The notes under the pieces were generated by a model. It worked only from the letters and a program-made list of their open reading frames with translations. It had not been told where the DNA came from and did no database searches. Made by a program: the position numbers and the translations under genes. Shown here one piece after another: positions 27,179 to 35,517 of a DNA stretch of 64,000 nt (positions within the stretch are counted from its first letter, which is position 1; each line of letters begins with the position of its first letter). The stretch is from the NCBI RefSeq assembly GCF_029906345.1, contig NZ_JARYGY010000006.1:186001-250000 (forward strand). The letters run 5' to 3'. This DNA comes from Aquimarina mycalae (GTDB lineage Bacteria > Bacteroidota > Bacteroidia > Flavobacteriales > Flavobacteriaceae).

Positions 27179-29068
27179 TCATTTATTTTTACTGATACTA
27201 TCTTGTGTTTTTTTATTCTTTAAAGTAGTAACAGTAATACTATCTCTTTGTTTGGCAGTACGATTAAGATCTGGGTCTACAAAAGCAATTTTCTTAGGCT
27301 TTTTCTGATTTTCTGTAGTATCCTTTTTCTTTTTAGTCTTAATCTTTGGCTGAATCTTCTGTTTTGTTTTAGGGATAGAATCCAATTCTTCATTGGTTTC
27401 TTTGAGTTCAGCGTCTTTAAGTTGTTGTTCTAATAGACGTGAACCTTCGCCCTTATTTTCTTCGAGACGTTTAATAGTTTCTTCATCAAAGAAATCATCA
27501 TCTTCTACAGGCAATGGTAATCCTTTTATTTTGATTAATTTAGGAGGTGTTTCTCCTCTAAAAAGATCTTTTTTACTTAGTATTTGTTCATCTCCACGCC
27601 AAATAAACCCTGATAGTTCTCTAGCATTTTCTGGTAAATCTATTTCACGATATAGAGTTCCGTCTATATTTTGATAGTAGTATACATCTACAATTTCTTG
27701 TTGTTCAAGTAAAAGTTTAATTGAGCTGGACAGTACTTTGTTAATACCTATAAGTTTTAGTTCTCCTTCACTTTCTCTTTGATAAAATATCGTTTCTGTG
27801 TTCTTATCTATATCTACTTGATAAATTTCATTGTCCTTAAACAAGCCATAAAGTGTTTGACCTTTTACTTGATTGTACCCAGCTTTTAATGTGTCCTCTT
27901 GTACTAAAAAAGCATTTTGGTACACAATAAGAGAATCTAGTTTTTCGGTTTCTGTATTTGAGATAATTTTTATAGTATCTCCAGTCATTTGATTTCTTTG
28001 TGACCAAATTATGGGTCTACCTATCATTTTTGTATATCCAGTAGTTTGATCAACATTAATAGAATCACTCTTACCGCTCATGTTACTTTTATAAATCCGA
28101 ACATCATAAAAACCATTCATGATTCTACGATCAGGTTTACCTGTAACCATAAGTGTATCACTATGGATATAAACAGAGTCTTTCTCTTGCAAGGTTGCTG
28201 CTAGTGCTCTTTTAGTAATAAATACAGAATCTTTATCTTTAAATACTTCAGCATAATGCCCAGTAATTACAGAGTTATTGGCAGTATCTAATACTTTGAT
28301 GTTGTTTGTAGCCGATGCAAATTGAATAGCACTATTATAAAAGATACTATCACCAAAGACGGTGCGATTATCATAATCTATTAGCGCATTTTTGATGGCA
28401 TATCCTGTTTTTACTTTAGTATCATAGAAACCACGCTCGCAGTATAAGGTGCTTTCTTCTCCTTTTACGGTAGATGGTCCATAAAGATACGCATGTCCAT
28501 TATCAGTGTAATAATCTAATCGATCAGAATCCACTGTGTTTTCTGGGTTGACAATTTTTACTTGTGTATTAAACGAATATTGTTTTCTATCCATAAAATA
28601 CCTCCCAATTTTGCTGGTCAATGTGTTGGAAGAATCTTTTACCGTTCCTCCACTTCTATAATAGGCTTGCTGACGTAGACGGTCAAAAAATAAAGTATCA
28701 GTTGTTAGGGTGTTTGATGGAGTTTCTAAAAATACTTTTTCTCTTGCATATGCAAACTGGCTATTGCCATTATATTCTGCATAAGCACTAGTCATCGTAA
28801 GGGTGTCACCTTGTTTCATTTTTACATTTCCATAAGCTCTAACAAACTTATCTTCGCCATAATGTACCGCTTGATCACACCAGATTTCTATACCTTCATG
28901 CTCAATATAAACCTGTTTATTTACTTTAGCAAGAATAGTAGCACCTGGATAAAGTTCTTCATTTTTGATAGTACGATCAGATTGAACCTTTATTTTTTTA
29001 CCTTCTTGAGCACATGTAATGCTGGAAAAAAATAGGATAAAAACTATATAGAAAAATGTATTTTTCAA
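27179..29068 (-). CDS. OstA/LptA-like periplasmic LPS-transport protein
   Basis: From an in-frame TTG at 29068 the product is 629 residues with a standard signal peptide (KNTFFYIVFILFFSSITCAQ); an ATG at 29146 would add 26 residues in front, so the start is uncertain. The mature part begins with an OstA/LptA-like region (VQSDRTIKNEELYPGA... EIWCDQAVHYGEDKFVRAYGNVKMKQGDT), then repeated beta-jellyroll-like rungs of the type ADTLxFDxxxQxAxY and LYGPSTVKGEESTLYCERGFY out to about residue 500. The tail (about 540-629) is Lys-rich and disordered. LptA-type folds make a hydrophobic groove that carries LPS to LptD. E. coli LptA has 185 residues, so this is a much longer Bacteroidota form. Confidence 0.85.
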   Translation of the reverse strand: MKNTFFYIVFILFFSSITCAQEGKKIKVQSDRTIKNEELYPGATILAKVNKQVYIEHEGIEIWCDQAVHYGEDKFVRAYGNVKMKQGDTLTMTSAYAEYNGNSQFAYAREKVFLETPSNTLTTDTLFFDRLRQQAYYRSGGTVKDSSNTLTSKIGRYFMDRKQYSFNTQVKIVNPENTVDSDRLDYYTDNGHAYLYGPSTVKGEESTLYCERGFYDTKVKTGYAIKNALIDYDNRTVFGDSIFYNSAIQFASATNNIKVLDTANNSVITGHYAEVFKDKDSVFITKRALAATLQEKDSVYIHSDTLMVTGKPDRRIMNGFYDVRIYKSNMSGKSDSINVDQTTGYTKMIGRPIIWSQRNQMTGDTIKIISNTETEKLDSLIVYQNAFLVQEDTLKAGYNQVKGQTLYGLFKDNEIYQVDIDKNTETIFYQRESEGELKLIGINKVLSSSIKLLLEQQEIVDVYYYQNIDGTLYREIDLPENARELSGFIWRGDEQILSKKDLFRGETPPKLIKIKGLPLPVEDDDFFDEETIKRLEENKGEGSRLLEQQLKDAELKETNEELDSIPKTKQKIQPKIKTKKKKDTTENQKKPKKIAFVDPDLNRTAKQRDSITVTTLKNKKTQDSISKNK

Positions 29069-29213
29069 GTATTTGATATTTGTCTGCAAAATAACGAAAA
29101 TTGTATGTAATGATTGTATTGGATACTCTAAAATAAAATTCTCCAAGCATATATAAATACTAGAGGCTTTTAGTTTTGTTGCATTTTTTTATCCTAAAAC
29201 CATTTTATACAGA

Positions 29214-30059
29214 TCATGCGATCTGTTTATTCTTTAATTGCACGCTTTCATAACCTATGATTGCTGTTTTTCTATCGCTGCCCCATCGATAATTTCCTAA
29301 ATGTCCAGTTTGTTTTATTACCCTATGACAGGGAATTAGATATGCAATAGGGTTTTTTCCTATAGCTGTACCTACAGCACGTTGAGCATTTGGCTTATTG
29401 ATTAAGGAAGCAACATCATTATAAGCTAATAATTGAGAAGATGGTATTGATAGTAAGGCTTTCCAAACACTCAATTGAAATGGAGTTGCTTTTAGATCCA
29501 ATACAATTTGTTGGGTAGGGATTTTCCAACTTGAAAAATAGTCCATAACTTCTGAACCATATGTCCCAAGTTGATGCACAAAATTTGCTTCTGGATATTC
29601 GGATTGCAATAATGCTAATGGATTTTTTTTATCATCGATAAAAATGAGTTTACAGATACCGATATGAGTTTCTGCGATTAATACTTTTCCAAAAGGCGAA
29701 TTGATGATATAATACTGTATTGTAACATCTTTTCCTCTTTTCTGAAACTCACCTGGTGTACAAGCTTCTATTTTTATAAAAAGATCGTGCAATCGTCCAT
29801 TGCCAGAGAGTCCTACATCGTATGCGGTTTCTAATGTAGATCTTCCTAGAGAAAGACTTTCTTTAGCGTGCTGTGTAGTGATGAATTGTAAAAAATGCTT
29901 AGGGCTTACTCCTGCCCATTGCTGAAACACTCTTTGAAAATGAAACTTGCTGAGATTGACGCTATCTGCAATTTCATCAAGATTGGGTTGCTGTTGATAA
30001 TGTGCATTGATATATCGGATAGCTTCTTTTATTGTGTCAAAATGATAATGATTTTCCAT
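29214..30059 (-). CDS. AraC-type HTH fused to O6-methylguanine-DNA methyltransferase (Ada-like)
   Basis: The 281-residue protein joins an AraC-type helix-turn-helix domain (1-105; ADSVNLSKFHFQRVFQQWAG and LETAYDVGLSGNGRLHDLF) to a suicide methyltransferase domain (about 115-270). The acceptor is Cys244 in the invariant IPCHRVI, with the DNA-inserting RAVGTAIGKNP helix before it. It lacks the N-terminal zinc-binding Ada domain, whose methylphosphotriester-accepting Cys turns E. coli Ada into an activator. The repair half should remove O6-alkyl groups from guanine; how or whether it senses damage to activate genes is open. The order HTH then MGMT is as in the C-terminal two thirds of Ada. Confidence 0.93.
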   Translation of the reverse strand: MENHYHFDTIKEAIRYINAHYQQQPNLDEIADSVNLSKFHFQRVFQQWAGVSPKHFLQFITTQHAKESLSLGRSTLETAYDVGLSGNGRLHDLFIKIEACTPGEFQKRGKDVTIQYYIINSPFGKVLIAETHIGICKLIFIDDKKNPLALLQSEYPEANFVHQLGTYGSEVMDYFSSWKIPTQQIVLDLKATPFQLSVWKALLSIPSSQLLAYNDVASLINKPNAQRAVGTAIGKNPIAYLIPCHRVIKQTGHLGNYRWGSDRKTAIIGYESVQLKNKQIA

Positions 30060-30140
30060 AGCTCAAAAATACTATTGATTTCTTTTTTTATCAATCCGAT
30101 TATTGCTGTTTTTTTGGTAAAACAGATATAGATGTAATCA

Positions 30141-30671
30141 TTATTGTTGGATCTTTTCTATCTCGGATACTCTAGTTGCATATGTACGTATGATAGTATT
30201 TTTATTCCAATCTTCATTTTCCGTTTTTCCACGCCCTAGCGATGTAAAGGTAATTACATTATTATCTTTGATATAGAACTCGCAGTTCCATTGCATTTGC
30301 TCAAAACTATTCATTGGAACATAATTTTCAGTTTCTTTAGCATAGATGAGTTTTCCATTCTTTTCAAAATATATTTCTTGAAAATATGTAGATTTTGAAT
30401 GAGATTCTATTTGAAGAATTCTATTTCCATTTTTTAATTCACAGATCTTCCAGAATTCTGTTTTACCATTAAAATTAGTAATCCCGTTTTTAGTATAAGA
30501 AGAACAATTACTATAGTTTTTGGTAAATTCAATGTTGATGGAATCCCGAATAGTTTCTTCTAATTCTTTTTGATTTTGAGAGAAACTAATTGTGACAGTA
30601 CCAAGAGTAACTACTATTGCTAGTAGTATATTTTTTATAGCAATGCGCTTACATGAGGTTGTTAAATCCAT
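30141..30671 (-). CDS. Exported protein of unknown function
   Basis: I do not recognise the family of this 176-residue product. An N-terminal hydrophobic segment (about 14-31, ending TISFSQ) looks like a signal peptide preceded by a somewhat long charged stretch (MDLTTSCKRIAIKN); the ATG for MDLTTS at 30671 is the only good start. The mature part is a mixed alpha/beta sequence with strands such as GNRILQIESHSKSTYFQEIY, NGKLIYAKETENY and WNCEFYIKDNNVITFTSLG. Two cysteines (in SNCSSY and WKICEL) could form a disulfide. It shares strand with the next four genes upstream and may close that operon. Confidence 0.65.
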   Translation of the reverse strand: MDLTTSCKRIAIKNILLAIVVTLGTVTISFSQNQKELEETIRDSINIEFTKNYSNCSSYTKNGITNFNGKTEFWKICELKNGNRILQIESHSKSTYFQEIYFEKNGKLIYAKETENYVPMNSFEQMQWNCEFYIKDNNVITFTSLGRGKTENEDWNKNTIIRTYATRVSEIEKIQQ

Positions 30672-30708
30672 ACGGTTATATGATGATTAGACGTTAGATT
30701 TATAGAAC

Positions 30709-31239
30709 TTACATTTTAGATATATATTCTTTGGGAATCGGATTTTCTTTGGTTTCTTGTGTCCAATAGATATTTATAACCCACCATCTATTACCATCGT
30801 TAAGAAGTTGTATACTATTAATACCTCTCATAAAAGGTTTGTTATCTGTTTCACTTTTAAAAGATTCATAGGTGCTAAAAACCTGCGTAATGTTACCAAA
30901 TGTATTTGTGGTTCTATTGATTTCCTTTTCAAAAAAACCATTTTCGATTAACCACGCACCTGAGCTCATAATGTATTCTTCGGGAGACATGTATCTAACA
31001 TTAAAAACACCGTTTTTGTTTTTTCCAGAAGGTATGAGTTTGGCATCGGGTTTAAATAAAAATTTGAACAATTCCCAGTTTCGTTCTTCTCCTTTTTTAC
31101 CAGAAATCACATTATACAATGTTTCTATAGTGTTATCCATAGTTTGTACTTTGTCTAGATAGTTCTCTTTAGATTCTTGCCCTTGCACTACTATAACTGT
31201 GAGACAAAATAGTAGTATTGTTATTAGTTGTTTTTTCAT
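30709..31239 (-). CDS. Secreted NTF2-like (SnoaL/DUF4440 fold) protein
   Basis: The start at 31239 gives a signal peptide (MKKQLITILLFCLTVIVVQGQ) and an ATGA overlap with the upstream gene, so I prefer it to an in-frame ATG 51 bases earlier. The 176-residue product resembles NTF2-like proteins: an N-terminal helix (MDNTIETLYNVISGKKGEER), WELFKFLFKPDAKLIPSGKN, and C-terminal strands ending in NDGNRWWVINIYWTQETK. NTF2-like folds serve as enzymes or ligand binders, and nothing here points to a substrate. Translational coupling to the NTF2-like lipoprotein upstream suggests that the two act together in the periplasm. Confidence 0.75.
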   Translation of the reverse strand: MKKQLITILLFCLTVIVVQGQESKENYLDKVQTMDNTIETLYNVISGKKGEERNWELFKFLFKPDAKLIPSGKNKNGVFNVRYMSPEEYIMSSGAWLIENGFFEKEINRTTNTFGNITQVFSTYESFKSETDNKPFMRGINSIQLLNDGNRWWVINIYWTQETKENPIPKEYISKM

Positions 31240-31727
31240 TGCTTTGATTTTGTGTCTAACATGGCTGATTGACCGCTTAAGAACTTCCAACCATCTTTAC
31301 GTTTAATAAATGTTCCAGATTCTATAATAGAGATATCCGATCTAGTTCCTGCGGTGTCAATCATATAACCACCTACAATTCCTGAGTAATTGGCTGTAGT
31401 TTTACTTAAAGGATAAATCTTTAAAGTATCCCAATGGAACTTTATAGATGTAAAGCCCTTTGCATTTGCTTGTAAAATAGTCTTTACAGAATCATAAGAT
31501 AATGCGGATGAATATCCAGGTGGAACCCAAAAAAAATCAGAAGAATTATCCAAATACTTAAACTCTGCAGTCAAGCCTTTTTTAGAAATATCATAATGAT
31601 ATTTTTCTAACATTAATTGTATTTCTTGAACAGACTTCTCTTTTTCTGCAATATTAAATTCATTGTTTTGAGTGCAAGAACTTATACCAAGAAATAATAT
31701 GAGTAAAATGATAATTTGTTGTTTCAT
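31236..31727 (-). CDS. NTF2-like lipoprotein (DUF4440-type)
   Basis: Starting at the ATG at 31727 gives a lipoprotein signal ending in GISSCTQN (Cys18); an upstream in-frame ATG would add nine residues in front of the signal. The 163-residue protein has the NTF2-like/DUF4440 pattern: helix EKEKSVQEIQLMLEKYHYDI, the segment EFKYLDNSSDFFWVPPGYSS, then strands IKFHWDTLKIYPLSKTTANY, GGYMIDTAGTRSDISIIESG and FIKRKDGWKFLSGQSAM. A cofactor-free binding or hydrolytic role is possible. The stop codon overlaps the start of a second NTF2-like gene, and the two probably arose by an old duplication or were recruited as a heterodimer. Confidence 0.78.
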   Translation of the reverse strand: MKQQIIILLILFLGISSCTQNNEFNIAEKEKSVQEIQLMLEKYHYDISKKGLTAEFKYLDNSSDFFWVPPGYSSALSYDSVKTILQANAKGFTSIKFHWDTLKIYPLSKTTANYSGIVGGYMIDTAGTRSDISIIESGTFIKRKDGWKFLSGQSAMLDTKSKQ

Positions 31728-31775
31728 TGCAATTTGGTTTACAGTATAACGCAACAGTTTTTTATTCTTGAGTGT

Positions 31776-32204
31776 CTATTTTTCCTGATAGATGATAATT
31801 TGTAACTCATCAGGATCTCTTACATAAAGATATTTAGATCCCCAAGGACGATCAATAGGCCCCTTTGCTTTCCATTTCTTATGTAGATGCTCGGACCAAT
31901 ATGCTATATTATTTGTTTTGATCTGAATATCTATTTTATCATTCTCGATTTTTCTACTAAAGGATTGTTGAAAATAATAATGACCTTCTTTTATTTCTGA
32001 TATTTCTAAAAAGGCATTACTGTTTTTATCCCCAAATCGAAGAATGCAACCTCTGTTCTCACTACTATATTCTTCTGCTATTGATAGTTTAAGTATTTGA
32101 GTATAAAAATGTTTTGAGGCATCGTAATTTTTGGTTCGTATAACAGTTTTTAAGCTTAATAAATCAATGGAAGTAGGTGATTCTTTTTCATTTTTGAATT
32201 CCAT
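31776..32204 (-). CDS. VOC (glyoxalase/bleomycin resistance) superfamily protein
   Basis: This 142-residue cytoplasmic protein has a vicinal oxygen chelate fold: TVIRTKNYDASKHFYTQILK at the start of the first beta-alpha-beta-beta-beta unit, CILRFGDKNSNAFLEISE, and the second unit ending in GSKYLYVRDPDELQIIIYQ. The C-terminal D-P-D-x-x-x-I pattern is where metal-binding VOC enzymes usually carry Glu (DPDGNxIE). Here the position is DELQI, so metal binding is possible but not certain. Members include glyoxalases, dioxygenases and antibiotic-binding proteins; no choice can be made. It sits between exported-protein genes, with 48 and 20 bases on either side. Confidence 0.8.
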   Translation of the reverse strand: MEFKNEKESPTSIDLLSLKTVIRTKNYDASKHFYTQILKLSIAEEYSSENRGCILRFGDKNSNAFLEISEIKEGHYYFQQSFSRKIENDKIDIQIKTNNIAYWSEHLHKKWKAKGPIDRPWGSKYLYVRDPDELQIIIYQEK

Positions 32205-32224
32205 AATTTATCCTTTTTTAGATC

Positions 32225-33100
32225 CTATAATATCGTAGGTTTCTGATAAAAATCCTTAAGATTATGAGTGTATCTTAGATGATCCATTTTATTAATAACT
32301 TGAAAAACAGTAGGGTTCTTTTCATTAATCGGAACCAGCATTAAACTACTTTTTTTATTGCAGTTCACTCTTTTTTCTGAGGAATCAAATCGAACATCAA
32401 AATAAAATAAATACTTAGCAACCCAATTTATTTTTTTAAGAGCTTCTGTAGTATCAAATGTACCACTTAAATTTCTTAATTCAATTCTTTCTTTATGATT
32501 GACAATTGCATTTTTATATTCTACTGCATTTAGAGGAACTCCATCCAAAAATGGGATATAATTAATTTGACCATCCATAAATACCCATTTCTTTAATTCT
32601 GGAATATAAGCTTCTGATACAATATGACCAGCTCCATATGTTGTTGTTTCTACATCTTTGGTTTTAATCCCTAATGTTCTTGTAGGGATTCCTATTGAAT
32701 TGAGAGCTGCAGACAGTACAATGCCATATTCAACACATCTAAATTTCTCACCTTTTTCTGCTTCTTTTAGGATGCTTATCACATCATTCTTTTCTGGTCT
32801 GTTATTTCCATCATGTTTCCATCGACTGTTGGTCCAATTTAGTAATATCAATGATTTTTCTATGTCACTATTTCCAGTACTGATTAACTCTTTAAGTTTG
32901 TACGTTTTTTTTAATTCCAATAACTCTTTATTGGTTTCAGGGTTTGGAAAAATCAGATCACACATTGATTCATCCTTAGACTCTATATCGAAAGTTACCG
33001 CAATGATTTTACTACTTGGGTATTTGTTGCTAGCACAGGAATTTAATACTAAGAGTGTTATTAAAATGATGTTTAGTTTTCTTATAATAAACCTAGGCAT
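32225..33100 (-). CDS. Transglutaminase-like lipoprotein
   Basis: The 291-residue product has a lipoprotein signal (LNSCAS, Cys22) and a transglutaminase-like core (about 80-185). The papain-type triad is visible: Cys122 in EKFRCVEYGIVLSAALNSIG, His159 in GAGHIVSEAYIP and Asp176 in KKWVFMDGQ, matching the family order C-H-D with the typical helix LNSIGIPTRTL after the Cys. Bacterial members are mostly proteases or peptidoglycan-acting amidases rather than crosslinkers. The C-terminal 100 residues look beta-rich and I do not recognise them. It is lipid-anchored, most likely on the periplasmic face, within an operon-like run of exported proteins. Confidence 0.85.
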   Translation of the reverse strand: MPRFIIRKLNIILITLLVLNSCASNKYPSSKIIAVTFDIESKDESMCDLIFPNPETNKELLELKKTYKLKELISTGNSDIEKSLILLNWTNSRWKHDGNNRPEKNDVISILKEAEKGEKFRCVEYGIVLSAALNSIGIPTRTLGIKTKDVETTTYGAGHIVSEAYIPELKKWVFMDGQINYIPFLDGVPLNAVEYKNAIVNHKERIELRNLSGTFDTTEALKKINWVAKYLFYFDVRFDSSEKRVNCNKKSSLMLVPINEKNPTVFQVINKMDHLRYTHNLKDFYQKPTIL

Positions 33101-33187
33101 ATAAATTTGAATTCAAATTAGAGATATACCAACAATATTATTAATTTTTAACAAGTAAATTATAATATTCTATTGTTCTTTTTTTGA

Positions 33188-34552
33188 TCATTTAGAAACT
33201 TTTATAAGTTTCATAGGAGAATCAATTCCTATAAGTTGTATTACATTTTCATTCTTGTCCAAAACAAAACGAATCCGTTCCTTAATATCACCAACTTTAA
33301 AGGTGTGATTTTCAAGCAGCGTTAACTCCATTTTACCTCCTTTTGATTTCATTTGCCCATATAAAAGATTATTTTCCATCGTGATAGTTATATGTATATT
33401 ACCTGCTTTATAGATGCCAAGATATTTAGAATACACACTAGTATCAATGGTTTTGTTGCTTTTAGGAGTGGATATAAAAGAGATTAAATGGTCGTAGTTA
33501 GAAGGATGTATTTTTCTTTTATTATTCTTTTTAGCATATTCTAAAGCCAATTTATATGCTTTAGAAAAAGCTTCTATACTTGTAGCTGAAATATGCGGGA
33601 TAACTCCTGTTTTTTCAAAACTAGTTTTGGTTATAGCGTTAATCGTTTCTTCGCTAGATACTTGTATGGTAAAGCGATCATTTATTTCATGATGTGATGC
33701 ACCATTACCAGCTCCAGCAGTTGTTTCTCCGATTATTGTGGCTCTATCCAAATGCTTAAGCATATAAGCAAAAGACTCTGCAGCTGATCCAGTATTAGCA
33801 TTTACCAGTATGTATAATTGGGTGTTAGGTAGTTTAGTTCCTGTAATGTTTGGATCAGTAGAAATTCCGTAAGTATGATTGTGTAATGTACATCTATAAT
33901 CCGAAAGGTGTATCGGTTCTTTAGTGTCAAAAAAATAACTAATATAATATGCTACCATATCCTCAAAACCGCCTCCGTTATTTCTGACATCAATGATAAT
34001 GGCATCTGTGTTTTTTAAAAACTCTATAGCATTCGTAACTACTGGTCTTATGCTATCTAAATGTTGATGCTGTGTAAAGTGCTTAATTTTAAGGTATCCA
34101 ATATTACCATCTAAAACCTTCATTTCGTTTAAACCATAATTCGTCCAAATCCCTGTTTTATTTACTTGTATTGGAGGAGAATCACTAGTAGTAAGTTCTC
34201 TTGGAGATCTATAAATCATATTCATATGTAAATCACCATTAATCGCTCTTAGATCTTGACTTAGTGAATCTGAAAGAATTTGTGGATTGGTAATAGTTGC
34301 ATAATGACCCTCTTTATTTTTGTTACGAATGTGGGTTACAATTTGGTTTGCTATTTCTGGTTTAATATAATACCTAGGTACTATTTTCGATATTGAATCT
34401 ATAATAGTATTTAGTTCATAAGCGAGTACAGGTTTTACTGGGTTTTGCTGGCCATATACTTCTTTGGGTACTGTAGAAACTATGGTCGTTATAAGAAATG
34501 TAAATAAAAATTTAGTAGCTACGTTTTTAGGATTGATTTTCATAAAACTCAT
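33188..34552 (-). CDS. S41 family (IRBP/tail-specific type) peptidase
   Basis: The 454-residue exported protein has a signal peptide (about 1-35), an N-terminal helical region (about 45-110; IIDSISKIVPRYYIKPEIAN), an S41 core (about 125-345) and a C-terminal beta-barrel-like domain (about 370-454; YLGIYKAGNIHITITMENN) resembling DUF3471-type lipocalin folds. The S41 core has GNIGYLKIKHF, AIIDVRNNGGG and LVNANTGSAAESFAYMLKH, whose Ser is the expected nucleophile, then TIIGETTAGAGNGASH. There is no PDZ domain between the N-terminal helices and the core, as in interphotoreceptor-retinoid-binding-protein-like members. It likely cleaves small peptides or unstructured tails in the periplasm. Confidence 0.9.
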   Translation of the reverse strand: MSFMKINPKNVATKFLFTFLITTIVSTVPKEVYGQQNPVKPVLAYELNTIIDSISKIVPRYYIKPEIANQIVTHIRNKNKEGHYATITNPQILSDSLSQDLRAINGDLHMNMIYRSPRELTTSDSPPIQVNKTGIWTNYGLNEMKVLDGNIGYLKIKHFTQHQHLDSIRPVVTNAIEFLKNTDAIIIDVRNNGGGFEDMVAYYISYFFDTKEPIHLSDYRCTLHNHTYGISTDPNITGTKLPNTQLYILVNANTGSAAESFAYMLKHLDRATIIGETTAGAGNGASHHEINDRFTIQVSSEETINAITKTSFEKTGVIPHISATSIEAFSKAYKLALEYAKKNNKRKIHPSNYDHLISFISTPKSNKTIDTSVYSKYLGIYKAGNIHITITMENNLLYGQMKSKGGKMELTLLENHTFKVGDIKERIRFVLDKNENVIQLIGIDSPMKLIKVSK

Positions 34553-34615
34553 GTTTTGATGGCGTAAAAATAGTAGTACTCAAGCATCAAAAATAGAATG
34601 AAATTAGCCTCTTTC

Positions 34616-35410
34616 TTAAAAATTCCTATACTCTTTAGGTAAAAAACCTGTATGTAGTTTGAAGGTTCTTATGAAATGACTTTGATCTGTAAAACCGCAA
34701 TAAAATGCAATCTCAGAAAGAGAAAGTACAGTGTTTTTAATTAAATCAATACTTTTTTCAATTTTTAACTTACGTCTGTATTCTCCTAAATTGCAATAAA
34801 AGTACTTTCTGAAGTTTTTTGAAATGGTTACAGGATGAGCTCCCACCTGAATTCCAATTTCGTTTAAAGATATGTTCTCATTCCAGTTATCATGAAGTAA
34901 TTGATTAAGTTGTATTACCCATTTGGGATGGTAAGAATAATCTTTTTCTTTTTGATATGAAACCAATTCGAGTAACAACGTTTGAAGATGTAAATAATTA
35001 AATTGATCTTTATGTAGTAATTCTTTTTGCATTTTTAGAATCAATGCTTTGGCATTCACATTAGTCAATATTGATTTTTTGATATCTTTTTCTGTAAGAT
35101 CGTATTGTTTAAGAAAAGAACGTTCAATTTCGATATTAGCACTTTTTGAGATGGGTAAAGGAGAAATCCATCGATGTTTCTCTTCAGAATGATAAAAAAA
35201 AATACTTCCTTCTTTTTTACTATATGAAGTTTGATGTCTTGTCTCTGCCTTTCCTCCTTCGAATACAAAACAGATATGAAGATTCTCATGATAGTGCCAC
35301 TCAGGATTATTTTTGTTAATTGCATAGAGGGTATTGGTTATAGTACTTCCATCCACGTAAGAACTATGCATAATATCTCCAGTATATTCACCTTTGTTTA
35401 GGACTATCAT
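34616..35410 (-). CDS. AraC family regulator with cupin sensor domain
   Basis: The 264-residue protein has an N-terminal cupin-like domain (about 5-100; PEWHYHENLHICFVFEGGKA and GSIFFYHSEEKHRWISPLP), whose histidines could bind a metal or small ligand, and a C-terminal AraC double helix-turn-helix (about 165-262; ISLNEIGIQVGAHPVTISKN, LSLSEIAFYCGFTDQSHFIR). It is cytoplasmic. As the first gene upstream of the S41-transglutaminase-VOC-NTF2 run on the same strand, it may regulate that run, although 63 bases without an overlap do not prove it. Confidence 0.9.
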   Translation of the reverse strand: MIVLNKGEYTGDIMHSSYVDGSTITNTLYAINKNNPEWHYHENLHICFVFEGGKAETRHQTSYSKKEGSIFFYHSEEKHRWISPLPISKSANIEIERSFLKQYDLTEKDIKKSILTNVNAKALILKMQKELLHKDQFNYLHLQTLLLELVSYQKEKDYSYHPKWVIQLNQLLHDNWNENISLNEIGIQVGAHPVTISKNFRKYFYCNLGEYRRKLKIEKSIDLIKNTVLSLSEIAFYCGFTDQSHFIRTFKLHTGFLPKEYRNF

Positions 35411-35517
35411 CTTAACTATTATCTATACAGAACTAATATATTAATTTGATAACTCTTAAATATAGAAAAACGAATTCTTAATTCATTTTTCTATATTTAA
35501 GAATTTCAGATTGTATA

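Noticed and set aside
28811-29035. Plus-strand open frame of 74 codons within the OstA-like gene
   Set aside because: It is a shadow frame antisense to a conserved exported protein.
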